NCBI GenBank assembly: GCA_034231615.1
Contig: CM067306.1
Span: 60,326,749 to 60,390,748, forward strand
Length of the DNA: 64,000 nucleotides
From: Meghimatium bilineatum
Lineage: Eukaryota; Mollusca; Gastropoda; Stylommatophora; Philomycidae
Direction of reading: 5' to 3'
Position 1 is the first letter of the stretch, and every line of letters starts with the position of its first letter. Both the position numbers and the translations under genes were made by a program. The notes under the pieces are model-generated. The model saw only the letters and a program-made list of their open reading frames with translations, was not told where the DNA came from and did not search any database. Below are positions 21,077 to 32,147 of the stretch, piece by piece.

Positions 21077-21272
21077 ATAAGACCGCTGTACATAATTAAT
21101 TAGGACTTCATTCGTTAGGTTTTTTCTTATTTCCGTGCGTTTTGTTGATCGGCCTTGGCTAGTGTTTTGACATGCGACTCCGCGTATATAAATAGTGACC
21201 AACGAAAAACACGACAATAATAAAAAACGTTACGAATGAAGTCTTAATTAATTATGTACAGAAGTCTTCTAC
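21077..21272. mobile_element. palindromic MITE-like element, copy M1
   Basis: Left arm ATAAGACCGCTGTACATAAT TAATTAGGACTTCATTCGTT is the inverse of the right arm AACGAATGAAG-type block TTACGAATGAAGTCTTAATT AATTATGTACAGAAGTCTT. The arms are about 45 bp and continue inward with a second paired segment (GTGCGTTTTGTTGATC against GACCAACGAAAAACAC). Only about 45 bp in the middle is unpaired. Non-coding; an autonomous partner is not in the window. Confidence 0.75.
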
Positions 21273-21284
21273 TTGCGAGAGTCT

Positions 21285-21530
21285 ATCTTTCTGTCACACC
21301 CATCCACTATAAATCTAACCTTTTCTGTCACAGCCATCCACTATAAATCTAACCTTTTCTGTCATACCGATTCACTATAAATCTAACCTTTTCTGTCACA
21401 CCCATCCACTATAAATCTAACCTTTTCTGTCACACCCATCCACTATAAATGTAACCTTTTCTGCCACACCCATACACTATAAATCGAACTTTTTCTGTCA
21501 CACCCATCCACTATAAATCTAACCTTCATT
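21285..21530. repeat. 34-bp array, about 7 copies
   Basis: Units of CTAACCTTTTCTGTCACACC plus CATCCACTATAAAT, with a few substitutions per copy. Confidence 0.95.
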
Positions 21531-21989
21531 TATAACATTTCCTTTAAATATACTAGCAAAACAACCATATCGCACTAAAATAAAAACAAAACCGGGATAT
21601 GCTGTACACAGATGCTGCAATAATATCCCAGATTCAAACCTTAGCCTGTTTGTAAAGGTAATAAGCGTGTCACCAGCCAGAATCTTACAAGAGATTCATG
21701 ATTAATGGAACCTGACACGCTGAGTGCTACATAATCACCTTCATTCATTGACGTGCCAGCAGAAATATGTACGAGGTCTGTTCCGATAAATGCACTTTCT
21801 GTTAATAGGGCGTGTTCAGATTTTGCACGAAACATGGCGGTTAATAGTAATGTACTTGATGTGCATCGAGATTATTGGCGGGAATTAGCCCTGGCAGAAT
21901 GAGAGAGCGACACCAAATCAGGAACGTCAGCAGATGGCGGTAAAGCTTCAGATATGACGGATTATACGAGTCTATAATTATTTCATACA
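21531..21989. other. unassigned stretch
   Basis: No gene or repeat recognised. It leads into the RNase H LINE on the right without a visible boundary. Confidence 0.4.
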
Positions 21990-22495
21990 AGTCTACCATC
22001 ACACTGTGGAATCATGGGAAATGAGAAAGCGGATGCTCTGTGAAAGGCAGCAAGCGAAATGGAGCAACACAGACACCCACTGTGTTACGGAGAAGTAAAA
22101 ACAATAATTCGCAACACATACACAGCAAAGTGGAAGAAAGAAATGGAAGGGGAATACGAACATGATGCAATACATCTCCTCCAAAGATATCAACAGACCA
22201 CAATATTTCGCCTTAGAACAGGCCACTGCAGACTGTTGGGTCACCTTTACCGATTAAGGATCTCATACACAGATGAATGTCCATGTGTATCCGGAACCCA
22301 GACTCCAGAACACATACTTCAGGACTGCCCAACATACAAAGAGCAAAGACAGCAGACCTGGCCAGTGGATACAGACTTGAGGCAAAAGCTATGGAGCAGC
22401 CGCTCTGACCTGGAGAAGACAGTGGACTTCGTCTTGATGACAGGTCTGACGGTATAGCATGACCATATGCTGAACGCAGAAGAAGAAGAAGTGAA
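21990..22495 (+). pseudogene. LINE RNase H and C-terminal domain with GAAGAA tail
   Basis: Frame: LPSHCGIMGNEKADAL (RNase H, HCGI-GNEKAD), one stop, KAASEMEQHRHPLCYGE, the segment IFRLRTGHCRLLGHLYRLRI, a zinc-knuckle-like CPCVSGTQTPEHILQDCPTY, and TVDFVLMTGLTV before a stop at about 22456. About 130 residues after the RNase H motif are continuous. Such RNase H plus CPC-EH-L--CP ends are known from LINEs of molluscs and cnidarians. The 3' end reads CTGAACGCAGAAGAAGAAGA, the same end as SINE-A and SINE-B. RT and endonuclease are missing. Confidence 0.85.
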
Positions 22496-22686
22496 ATAGT
22501 GTGGTTTTACAGTTCGGGAAGGTAGACTGAAGAGACGTTTCGACGAAAGGACCTTACGAAGCAAAAAATTACGGAACGGATAAAACAGTGCATTAGTAGT
22601 GGTGTGTCTTTGTACAAAGTCGTTCATAAGCCGTAATAGACTGTCGCTGTTGTACTCGAATTTCCCCATATGAATTCAGTTCGCAG

Positions 22687-22843
22687 CCGAAGACGGATGT
22701 GTCAGGCCATTTGCGCAAATAAAACGGTGACACAACGCATTTTCATTCTCAGGACTACATCCTGCTGGAAATCTAGTAGGACCATGATCCTGCTACAAAG
22801 GAGATCCAGCAGGAGTTTGAGAATGAACGTTGAAGAAAAAGAA
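22687..22843 (+). repeat. SINE-B copy, full length
   Basis: From GCCGAAGACGGATGTGTCAG through ACTACATCCTGCTGGAAATC and GGAGATCCAGCAGGAG to GAATGAACGTTGAAGAAAAA. One of the best-preserved copies. Confidence 0.9.
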
Positions 22844-22864
22844 TTCAGTTCCTCTCAACAACGC

Positions 22865-23035
22865 AGAACGGCTTCTGGTGAGAGTACCACTCATGACACG
22901 TAACTCCGTAGCTTAAATAGATAACTGTTAGGGAACTCCTGAAAAAAAAATTGTCACGAGGCGGATTCGAAACAGCGACCATTTCATTGCACGGCCAACG
23001 GTTTAATCGCCGTGCTAGGTACAGAAACATTTCAA
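22865..23035 (-). repeat. SINE-D copy with tRNA-like head
   Basis: The reverse complement starts CCTAGCACGGCGATTAAACC, has TTTCGAATCCGCC (B-box-like) at the expected distance, then AGCTACGGAGTTACGTG and a GTGGTACTCTC block. The same body is present at 63.8 kb. Confidence 0.7.
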
Positions 23036-23305
23036 AACGTAAAGAACATTCATCGAAAATTATCTCAATTCAAGTGAGAAAGTCTGTATAAGAACTTATG
23101 TACATTAGGAGTGGGAGGTTTTTTTTGAAAGGGGGGGGGTGACATGAAGTAGCTCGAAAACGATCTTCATTCACTCCTGTGACGCTTCTCACAGCATAAG
23201 CAGAGAAAAGATAATAGATTGATATATAGACTAGAGAACCTCTTACTCGTCACGTGTGTGAACCTGAACCTGGATTTCTAGTTTAGGATCCAGATAATAG
23301 GGCCA

Positions 23306-23380
23306 TTGCATTTTTTCCGGGCATGTCGTAGCATGCGACTAAGGAAGGTTTGGGATAAGCTGACAATTTGTCACCTGTGA
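23306..23380 (+). repeat. SINE-A fragment
   Basis: Short match: GGCATGTCGTAGCATGCGAC then TAAGGAAGGTTTGGGATAAG, corresponding to the first third of SINE-A. Confidence 0.5.
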
Positions 23381-23463
23381 AATAATTATCATTGCCACTG
23401 CATGTTTTGTCTTAATATATTATTTGTATCTATCAAATAATCGCAATGGGTGATGAAGAGATG

Positions 23464-23732
23464 CTTCTTCTTCTTCTTCTTCTGCGTTTGTTCTCAAACT
23501 CCTGCAGATTAGCAGGATGTAGTCCGGAGAACGGAATTCGTTGTGTCATGGTTTACAGCATTGCTGCGATATCTGCACCTTTCGGTCTGACACATTCGAC
23601 TTCAGCATGGCTTTGGGTCACTGACCATATATGGGATAGCCAACTCCATCTCATAACCTCCTTAGTCGCCTCATACGACATGCATGAAAGGTAAACAGTG
23701 TTGCTATTCTTTGCTCCCCTTTCGGGCCCCAA
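23464..23732 (-). repeat. SINE-A copy, full length
   Basis: Plus strand from (CTT)n through TTCTCAAACTCCTGCAGATT, ATGGTTTACAGCATTGCTGC, TTTCGGTCTGACACATTCGA and GATAGCCAACTCCATCTCAT to GCTCCCCTTTCGGGCCCC. Well preserved. Confidence 0.93.
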
Positions 23733-23769
23733 TGGTTAAATAGCAGTATTACGTGGAACAATACGGAGA

Positions 23770-23806
23770 ATAGACGTTTCGGGCGAACATGTCTTTATCA
23801 AATTAG
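23770..23806 (-). other. hammerhead-like motif, degraded
   Basis: The minus strand reads TTTGATAAAGAC, then a loop, CGCCCGAAACGTC. The GAAACGTC box is kept and the first core box is altered. Confidence 0.3.
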
Positions 23807-24497
23807 GGACAAAGAAGCATAATTGAACCACCTATCTATGTCAGCCATGTGGGAAGTGACAATGAACCGCATATTAGAACCACTGACACTATTCGTGTCA
23901 CTAGTTATTTTATTTCTAGTCCGCTCTTAATTTCGGCTTCCGTTCTCTCACACAGACCATATTGCACCTTATTCAGATAAGAGTTTTATTTTACTATCAT
24001 TGTTCATAATTGTATTATCTCCTTTTTCCAATTTTAATTGTGAACTGTATTTTATTACTTTATGCCTAACTATTCACATTTCCTTTAATTTTATCTCACT
24101 TCGTCTATTTGTTGTATTCTTGACCTGTGTCCACGTGGATGACGTGGTTTTCGCTTGAGTTGATGGTTTCATATTGTGTTTGTTGTTACTCCATTGATAA
24201 AACCTTTTTCGTTGAAACACCGATCTGTCTATTGTTCTAAGTACACTTCTTTTTAACTCTTTGTATACTTTTTTGTCCATATAAACTTCGCAGAGGAGTC
24301 GTTCGAAAATAGGTTTCAGAAATACGGCCAAATCAGCCCTGCCAAACATGATGTGAAAAGATACGTGACAAATGTCAGAAACTCACAAACACAATGGATA
24401 TGTGGTGGCTATGGTAACTAAGACAGATCAGTATACACAGAAACAGGTTAAAGTGTCATCAGACGTTAATACGATATACTAGCAACATAACACAGGG

Positions 24498-24535
24498 TCA
24501 TATGACGTTTCGACAAGAAAGCTTTTATCAGGATT
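24498..24535 (-). other. hammerhead-like motif, degraded
   Basis: The minus strand reads ATCCTGATAAAAGC, then TTCTTGTCGAAACGTC. CTGATAA differs by one base from the CUGAUGA core box. Confidence 0.35.
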
Positions 24536-25299
24536 AACGACAACAATTTATGGCTAGTACTAGAAATACTACATAAACTAAAATTTCCTTTCGATTATCG
24601 CACTTCTGGATATTGCTTTCTGGGCTTACGCTCTTACATTGGCACTTTCGTCATTGTAGCTCCTACATAGTTCCGACGATTAAAACAGGTACCAATCAGC
24701 TAACAATTACCTGCTATGATCTTAGTAAGAAAATAACCTAACACCACGCAGGGACAAATGCTACAGACTTGCTTACCCATAGCTATCCATACACGCTCTG
24801 CTATGGGCGTACCTGCCCTAGCAATCCATAAACATTATCTAAACACTAGTTTCCCATATCTCTTCCCCCATTGCGCTTAATCTCCTCTGCCGGTTCCTAA
24901 CAGTTGATATGATGGCACCCACTGGAGTCTGGTTGTCAGAAAGATTTATTTCTCCTGACTAAGTATGTAGACCGATGTGGTACTTGGCTTGATCTCACTG
25001 ACTGTGGTACCTTTGGTCTGTGGACCGATGTGGTACTGTCTCACTGACGTTGGTGCATGTGATCTGTTAAAACATAAAAGGTTACCCTCGTTAAGAAATT
25101 TTAATTTAAAAAATAATGTCCCTCAAAGAATCTCTTCCATCTTGTCCCATCATTATTATTATTGATTTTTATTCTCTTCCATGTCTTACCCCAGAGGTTC
25201 TCAACTTTATTTAACCCATAACCCCACCTCCACCCCCTTCGGTGTCTAAGACAGGTTTCTGACTATACAGATCACCAACATTAATAAACTTATCTCTAT
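24536..25299. other. unassigned stretch
   Basis: No gene seen. CCAGAGGTTCTCAACTTT at about 25190 resembles the terminal inverted repeats of hAT elements, but no partner end was found. Confidence 0.35.
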
Positions 25300-25575
25300 C
25301 ATTCTTTCTGTTTACTATTCTTTTTGTTTATCATTCTTGCTGTTTACTATTCTTGTTGTTTATCATTCTTGCTGTTTACTATTCTTGTTGTTTATCATTC
25401 TTGCTGTTTACTATTCTTGTTGTTTATCATTCTTGCTGTTTACTATTCCTGTTGTTTATAATTCTTGCCGTTTGTCATTCTTGTTGTTTATCATTCTTGC
25501 TGTTTATCATTCTTGTTGTTTATTATTCTTGCCGTTTATCATTCTTGCTGTTTATTATTCTTGCTGTCTATCGTT
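25300..25575. repeat. 16/32-bp minisatellite
   Basis: Alternating 16-mers TATTCTTGTTGTTTAT and CATTCTTGCTGTTTAC. The hydrophobic open frames here (YHSCCLLFLLF pattern) are array translations, not membrane proteins. Confidence 0.92.
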
Positions 25576-26030
25576 CAAATGAGCACCTATCTGTTCCCAC
25601 CCCCATCCCTTTTGGGAATGTCTGTTGTACTCCAATGTTAAACGTTTTCTCCGTGACTCCCCTTCAACTATCCATGGTTCCTAGAAGTGTCATTTTGCCC
25701 GCGTTGAACACCAATCGTATCCACCCCTTTTTGTATCATTATCTCTTTATGAGTGGTTTTATTTTCCTGATAACTGTGGGTTCCAGAACAATACATGTCT
25801 TACATTATTTTGTGTTAGTTTCTTTAGTGTGTGTACTAACTAATCTCCTGCGCTGTTTCCTGAGTTCTATTTATGTTGGTGTCTGTTTAGTTCTATCCCT
25901 AATTTTCTCACTGGTCATCGTATTACACCATTTCAAACACAGAAAAAAATTCAAATAAATGTAAGTTTACAGAGAGACAGAATGCACTGGCAGAGAAATC
26001 AACAAATATAGTCACGTGACACGCCCGTGT

Positions 26031-27065
26031 ATTGAGAGGGTGACGAAAGAGCAGCAAAGAATTAGAGCATTGCTACATGTAATATCAATGGGAAAATAAT
26101 AAACAACATTAGATATGCAGATGACACTGTTCGTTTAGCAGAAAGTGAACATGAACTACAAAGACTAATAGACCAAGTCAATAAATCAAGTAATGAATAT
26201 GGACTGGATATAAATATCCAAATAACAAAGCAATGATAATCAGCAAAAACACAGAAGAACAAGAGCTAAACATAAACATACAGGGAGAGAAACTACAACA
26301 AGTAAAACATTATCAATATCTTGGACACATAGTCACAAATGATTGCAGATGTGAAGCAGAAGTTAAAAGGAGAATAGGAATGGCTAAAAGTACCTTCAAT
26401 GACATGAGGAAATTATTAATATCTAAACAAATTATAAACAAGTTAAAAATGAGAATTATAAAATGCTACATTTATTCTATATTAATGTATGGCTCGGAAA
26501 CATGGACACTAAATAAACAATTAGAAGACAAAAGTGATGCTTTTGAGGTGTGGGTATATAGAAGAATAGGGAGAACATCATGGAAAGAGAAGAAAACAAA
26601 TAAAGAGGTGCTAAAAACACTTATTATGAAAAAGAACTACTAAGAGAAATAAAGATCAGGCAAATAAAATACGTTGGACACATTAAAAGACATGACACCT
26701 TATTGAAGACTTTACTTGAGGGTAAAGTCAAAGGGAAGCGAGGAAGAGGTAGGCAGAGATACAGGTGGGAGAGTAACATCACACGATAGACAGGTTACAG
26801 TCTAGCAGAGAGCACCACCAAGACAAGAGACAGGAGATGTTGGAGATACGTTGCAGCCAACCTTCGTTGAGGAGACGGCTCTTGATGATGATGATGATAT
26901 ATGACATGCACGAAGGAGGTTATAACCCAGAAGTCATGTTGAAATCGGGTGTGTCAGGACGAAGCGCGCAGATATCGCAGCTAATCTATAACCCATGACA
27001 AAAAGAACTCCGTTCTTCAGAGTACGTTCGGATAATTTGCAGGAGTTTGAGAACGAAATAAGAAG
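26031..27065 (+). repeat. SINE-A copy split by a LINE
   Basis: Left part 26031-26078 (GAGAGGGTGACGAAAGAGCA, GCAAAGAATTAGAGCATTGC) matches the SINE-A 5' end. Right part 26903-27065 (GACATGCACGAAGGAGGTTA, GTGTGTCAGGACGAAG, TTTGCAGGAGTTTGAGAACG) matches the rest. The LINE between them is in the same orientation. A clear target duplication could not be read. Confidence 0.65.
26084..26900 (+). pseudogene. LINE RT (palm end) to C-terminus, intact YADD box
   Basis: INNIRYADDTVRLAESEHEL (RT active-site box preserved), LDINIQ, a frame change, then a continuous stretch: VKHYQYLGHIVTNDCRCEAE, MRIIKCYIYSILMYGSETWT, DAFEVWVYRRIGRTSWKEKK, a stop, IRQIKYVGHIKRHDTLLKTL, GKRGRGRQRYRWESN and RDRRCWRYVAANLR. 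The 3' end has a (GAT)n tail. Function: target-primed reverse transcription of the element RNA. It is 5'-truncated (no endonuclease or RT fingers) with at least one frame change and some stops. This is the youngest-looking LINE copy in the window. Confidence 0.85.
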
Positions 27066-27309
27066 TCACGAGAATAAGAACGATAAGTATGTGTCTTATA
27101 CTCTTTTTTTGTGTGTACTAATTACCGCCCTTGAAATTAGACATGAATCTGATTTTTCTTCAGGATCTGTAGGAACCAAATCTGAAATAATTAATGACAA
27201 TTTCACCAATGTCTTTCTTCCGTGACATTGATAAGGAATTACGGCGAATTTCTTTTTATTCTGTGGAATATCTTGTGGGGAAAGGGGGGGGGGAAGAGTG
27301 GTATATACA

Positions 27310-27405
27310 TAATCTTCATTTAGCGACTCAATAACTCAGTGGTTAGTGCATATGCTTCCTAGTCGCGTGGTCCAGGTTTGATTTTCTAGTTTGGCTGAGA
27401 ATTTG
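27310..27405 (+). repeat. tRNA-like SINE head fragment
   Basis: AACTCAGTGGTTAGTGCATA (A-box region) followed by GTGGTCCAGGTTTGATTTTC (degraded B-box) at tRNA-like spacing. No body recognised. Confidence 0.45.
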
Positions 27406-27839
27406 CTTTTATATCGCCTATTGATCCTAGTTCGATCCTAGTTCGATCTTAGTTCGATCCAACTTAAGGAAATATGTGTGACATGTCTAGAAAAGTTAAT
27501 GTTGCGGGGGATGATTCTGACCATATCATTTTTCTTATGAACACTGTTGGTAACCGAAAAATACGCACAGACCCACACCGCTTCTCGCTACACATCGTTA
27601 TATGTACTTGTTATTGTTGTGTGTTTTTTTCCACTCGTTAATATTTTCCCGTAATCAGCACTTTGTACTTTTCCTGCAGGTGGTACATTTTCGTGCACTC
27701 AGTACTTGTTTCTAGTGTTCACTATTTGTCAAATGTCACTAGGTATAATCTCCTATATGCAGTATTTCCTTGCTGCACTCAGTACTTATTTCCTGCACAC
27801 GGTACTTGTTTTCTATACTCATTACTTTCCCACTATGAA

Positions 27840-28140
27840 CAGATCAGAACAAGTTATAATTCTACACCTCAGAACGGGACACAACAGAATCCGCAGTCAC
27901 ATGTACACAAAATTCAAGATTGGCAACACTGCCATGAGTACATGTGGACAGGCAGCGCAGAGTGCCAAATATATACTTCAAGAGTGTTCTAAGTATGAAA
28001 CGCTGAGGCAGACATATTGGCCAGAGGAAAGAACACTGGAATCAAAACTCTATGGGACACTGTATGAACTACAAAAGACAGTGAGTTTAATTCAGGAGAC
28101 AGAATTACAGATATAGACACGTTTCAAGAGAACGAAAAAA
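27840..28140 (+). pseudogene. LINE C-terminal domain of the RNase H type
   Basis: Frame: RSEQVIILHLRTGHNRIRSH, MSTCGQAAQSAKYILQECSK, LESKLYGTLYELQKTVSLIQ and a stop. It is collinear with the 22.2-22.5 kb fragment (LRTGH, C-x-C-x-A/T-x-AEHIL-DCS, T-L). The first two knuckle Cys positions read STCG. The tail is GAGAACGAAAAAAGAAGAC, a decayed GAAGAA end. Confidence 0.75.
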
Positions 28141-28724
28141 GAAGACAAAAAAAAAATACTTTCCCATTCACCTTGTACATTTTTCTTACACTCATTATGT
28201 TTTTTTTTATTGCACGTAGTTCTACCTTCGCACTCATTACATTCATAATGCTCATTACTCTTTTTGTACACTCAACACACTTTGCGTACATTAAGTACAC
28301 GTTTTCTGTACTCAGTTTTTTTTTCCTGAACTTTGTATAAATTTCCTGTATTCAGTACTTGTTTCTTGCAATCACTTCGTGTTTCCTGTACTCAGTAAGT
28401 TTTCTCTTTTTAGACACTTAGAACATGTTTTCTGCACTCGGTACCCGCTCGTTCTGTCACTAGTCATCGCGAGGCAGCAAGTATCTTCACCTCTACATTA
28501 TAACTCGCTAACATATGCATTTCTCTTTGACACTATTCTGCAAATGCGTGACACGCAGCACATTTACCCTGACATGCCCATCTATGCTAAAAACAGGCAC
28601 GCAGATGTGCACCTGCAGGTTCGTGACATGTTCGAGAGTACGGGAGAAATGGGGCCTGGCATCTGTCAGGTTAGACTCCAGGCTGATCCTCCCTTACCTG
28701 AAATATTCTTTCTATATTCTATTT
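28141..28724. other. unassigned stretch with TACTC/CAGTAC phrases
   Basis: Short phrases such as TTTCCTGTACTCAGTA and GCACTCAGTACTT recur irregularly here and at 27.66-27.84 kb. This looks like a decayed minisatellite interrupted by the LINE fragment. Confidence 0.45.
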
Positions 28725-29065
28725 CCCTTTCTTTCTATCACACATATAACCAACTTTCTTTTTATCACAAATACGTCCGACTTTCTTTCTATCAAACATA
28801 CGTCCGATTTACTTTCTATCACTCATATGTCCGACTTTTTTTCTATGATATATGCGTCCGATTTACTTTCTATTACACATACGTCCGACTTTGTTTCTCT
28901 CACACATACTTTCGAATTTCTATCTATCACGCATACGTCTGACTTTCTATCACACATATGTCAGACTTTCTTTCTATCGCACATACGTCCAACTTTCCTT
29001 ATATCACTCATTCGTTTGACTTTTTATCATACATACGTCCGACCTTTCTTCTATCACTCATACTT
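28725..29065. repeat. 27-30-bp degenerate array, about 12 copies
   Basis: Units of ACTTTCTTTCTATCACACAT plus ACGTCCG, with many substitutions and small indels. Phe/Tyr/Ser-rich open frames are array translations. Confidence 0.9.
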
Positions 29066-29235
29066 CCGACTCGGTGGCGTAGTTCTATAAAGCGTGTCTT
29101 CGACGGTCAAAGTATCAGGTTCAAACCCCGTTGTATACACCTGTGCATCCGGATCATTTAGAGAGTAATAACAATAAAAGCGGCAGAACATCTGATGCGG
29201 GAGATGGTTTGAAGGCTTCACCAACCCTCCCTTCT
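29066..29235 (+). repeat. tRNA-derived SINE (family H)
   Basis: GGTGGCGTAGTTCTATAAAG (A-box region), GGTTCAAACCCCG (good B-box) 40-45 nt later, then a body ending near CCTCCCTTCTAGCACATC. Only one copy in the window, so its limits are uncertain. Confidence 0.5.
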
Positions 29236-29714
29236 AGCACATCTGAACACGACTTTTAGTACTATGTACTTAACAACAATGTCGGTTAGAAACCCATTTG
29301 CAATTTTGTTCACAAAAACTTTTAAAAATCCCGTCAAATAGTGAAATTTACATACGAAAACGGAGGAATGTTTTTTTTTAAGGTAACCCACCCCCTTAGT
29401 AAGGTAATCCTATCTACGGTCCTGTTACCAGCGTGTATAAATTCCCCTATATGCCTAATGAAGAAAGCATTACATTTTTCAAACTGTGTAACTGCAACTG
29501 ACAGAAGTTGGAAAACAACGCAGATGAAAATAAATGTTATTGTTCTACTTGTCAAATAATCGTTTCATATTCAACACTGAAGTTGTAGTCAGTAGTTTTA
29601 ACTCTTTCGGTACGTCAATCTCTGACTGAGACCACAGTTGTTTTTTTTATCACCGCCGCCACTAGACAATAGGACAAACAAATTCAGCATTCCATAAAAA
29701 GAAAAAAACATCCT
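29236..29714. other. unassigned stretch
   Basis: No gene or array recognised. Confidence 0.4.
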
Positions 29715-30205
29715 ATGCAACATGTCCATATCGATGGATACTAGAAAACGTTTCCTCAAATGCTACATTGAACCAGTGCTACTCTATGGAAGTGAAGCAT
29801 GGATAATACATAAGGCATCACAAAAGTCATTGAAGGCAGCGGAAATGTGGTTTATTCAAAGAATATTACACATTCCTTGGACAGCAAAGATTACTAATGA
29901 AGAATGTCTTAGAAGGATGGATGTGAAAAGATGCATTATTGATAATATAAGAAAAAAGACATTCAACATTTATTGGGCACATAATGAGAAGAAGAGGCAT
30001 TGAGAATTTAGTGACAACAGGAAAGATAGAAGAGAAAAGATCAAGGGGAAGACCCAGAGAAAAGATATTGGACAATTTGACTAAATATCTTAGATTGACG
30101 ATACCAACAGAGATGATGACATATAAAGAGAGATCGATGTACATTGATAAATATGATCGGCAACGCCATTCGGCACGGCACTTGATGATAATGTCATTAG
30201 ACTGA
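29715..30205 (+). pseudogene. LINE C-terminal fragment
   Basis: RKRFLKCYIEPVLLYGSEAW, AAEMWFIQRILHIPWTAKIT and NEECLRRMDVKRCIIDNIRK. A frame change follows near 29990, then MRRRGIENLVTTGKIEEKRS, RGRPREKILDNLTKYL and a degenerate end. It is the same family as 37.1-37.4 kb. It shows the order Y-GSEAW, FIQRIL-IPW, RRRG-ENLV and GRPR expected downstream of RT. Confidence 0.85.
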
Positions 30206-30249
30206 GTGAGAGCCTGTAAAATATAGGATTGCTGTTGATTGGAGCGCAT

Positions 30250-30337
<88 letters not shown>
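30250..30337. repeat. (AT)n microsatellite, about 88 bp
   Basis: Uninterrupted AT dinucleotide run. It can extrude cruciforms and is likely to be length-polymorphic. Confidence 0.98.
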
Positions 30338-30340
<3 letters not shown>

Positions 30341-30429
30341 GTGTATCAATGTCGATATATTGTTCATGTTAATTCATTTGGAATAAACAATTAGAAGACA
30401 TGATTGATGCCTTTGAGATGTGCCGATTT

Positions 30430-30612
30430 ATGAGTGGTCCATGAAATGTTTTTCAGATCGCAACAGCTCCCAGGTCGACCCAGCCTTAAATGGGTACCAG
30501 ATTAATCCGGAAAATAAAGACTGCGAGGGAGAAGAGATGGATACCGCCCTCATTTGCAGAGCCTCTGAAATGTGCGATCGCTAACATCTCACACCCCTAC
30601 GGCATTATGTAG
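30430..30612 (+). repeat. SINE-C copy, head truncated
   Basis: Starts GAGTGGTCC, then a jump to TGTTTTTCAGATCGCAACAG, GTCGACCCAGCCTTAAATGG, TACCAGATTAATCCGG and TCACACCCCTACGGCATT. Confidence 0.88.
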
Positions 30613-30969
30613 ATTTAATAATATGCTATATTCTGGCCGTAAATGTGCGTGGACAGCTAGGACATGGAATGACCATTGTAGATGGTAGTTAGTCTACCTG
30701 TGAATGTCTTGCTGCTCTCCGCTGTTAATTAAGCTGCTGCATTTCTCCTCTTTTCACAAGATGTTGCGCCTTTTTTGGTTTTGTTTACTGTAGAGTGCCA
30801 TGTGGATTTATTTTGTGCCTGTTCTTGCCAAGTACCTTCATCCCCTTGTAAATAAGAACATAACCTTTACAACTATGAATTTATCCAAATATCGGGTTAA
30901 AAACCCCACCCCTTAACTTTTAAACTATTTTTTTTCAAAAACATCATTGATTTGAAAAAAAATACACAC

Positions 30970-31120
30970 CGCCGAAGACGGATGCGTCCGGCTATTTGGC
31001 ACAAGTAAAACAAGACATCTCCATTCTCTGGACTACATACTGCTGGAAATCTAGTAGGACCGTTGTGCTGTTATAAAAGTGATCCAGCGGGAGTATGAGA
31101 ATGAACACGTAGAAGAAGAA
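30970..31120 (+). repeat. SINE-B copy, near full length
   Basis: GCCGAAGACGGATGCGTCCG, CATTCTCTGGACTACATACT, GAAATCTAGTAGGACC and GATCCAGCGGGAGTATGAGA, ending in GTAGAAGAAGAA. Confidence 0.9.
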
Positions 31121-32147
31121 TAAATTACGGGCAAAAAAAGTCTTTTACAGAAAATCTCACCCTTCTTATCTGATGCATATCTACGATCGTGATATCCATT
31201 GGATATTTATATATAAAATCAGTGCATTCTTCTCCCTTCTGCTACCCATTGGATATTTCTATACATGCGTCACTGCATTTGTCTGCCTTCTCTTTCTTCT
31301 ATTTTGCCCCTGTCTTCTGACATTCTGTCTCCCATCTTTTATTTCCCACGCTGTTTAGCGTTCATTTCCTTTCATAACGACACTCCTGTCTTCCCTTTCT
31401 TACTCTGATCATAATATCTCGTTTTCTTTCACGCTCTGTGTCATCCCTTTCTGTACTACCTCTTTCCTTTCTTCTGGCATGCAAACGCCTTATTACTATT
31501 CGTTGCTTTTATTCTTCTCAACCACTCCTTTCAGCGAGAGCTGTCACATGAACAACCCTCCAATCATCCTGATGGATTCTCTAAGAGCCATCCGGGCTTT
31601 TGATTGGTCAAATAATCATTTGTCCTCCGCTGAGTCCTTATATAGGGTTTGGGCCAAATGGTTGGTCGTTCTGTTTTATTTATTATCACATCATAATCTG
31701 TTTTATGCTTTTTCCGTGTGTCTTTTGTGTGTGTGTAAATATGTCCAGTGTGTGTACATATTTAGTTTGTGTGTAGTATAACGCTTGAATTGTGAATTCT
31801 ACTACAGATTTTGTAATATGCAAAGTTCCTCTCTGGCAGTTTGGTCATTGATAATATCTGCCAATGGTAGAAGGTCACGACATCAGTCTTAGACTATTAT
31901 TGCATGTCCCTGGTGTGTAATCAGAGGTTCTGAACGTGTGAAATATGCCCCAATGGCCACATTATTGTCGAAGTGGCCTCGTAGGAGAATTTGAAATAGT
32001 GGCATGCGTTTGAGGGAGGGATACAGCAGGATGGTAATTTTTATGGGCGATGTCTAATCGATTTTCAATCAATATATAATCAATATATAATTATTTGTAG
32101 TTAATATCAAATCAAAATGTACTAATCAATATCTAATCGATATCTAA
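31121..32147. other. unassigned 1-kb stretch
   Basis: Pyrimidine-rich in the first half. CCAATC and GATTGGTC boxes near 31560-31610 followed by a TATATAGGG box at about 31641 look promoter-like. No open frame with recognisable homology follows, so no call is made. Confidence 0.35.

Noticed and set aside
25337-25958. Hydrophobic frame of 201 residues suggesting a membrane protein
   Set aside because: The first third is the 16/32-bp array; the remainder has no recognised motif or conserved pattern.
31560-31665. CCAAT boxes followed by a TATATAGGG box, promoter-like
   Set aside because: No downstream gene, no terminal repeats and no second copy in the window; such motifs are common by chance in AT-rich DNA.
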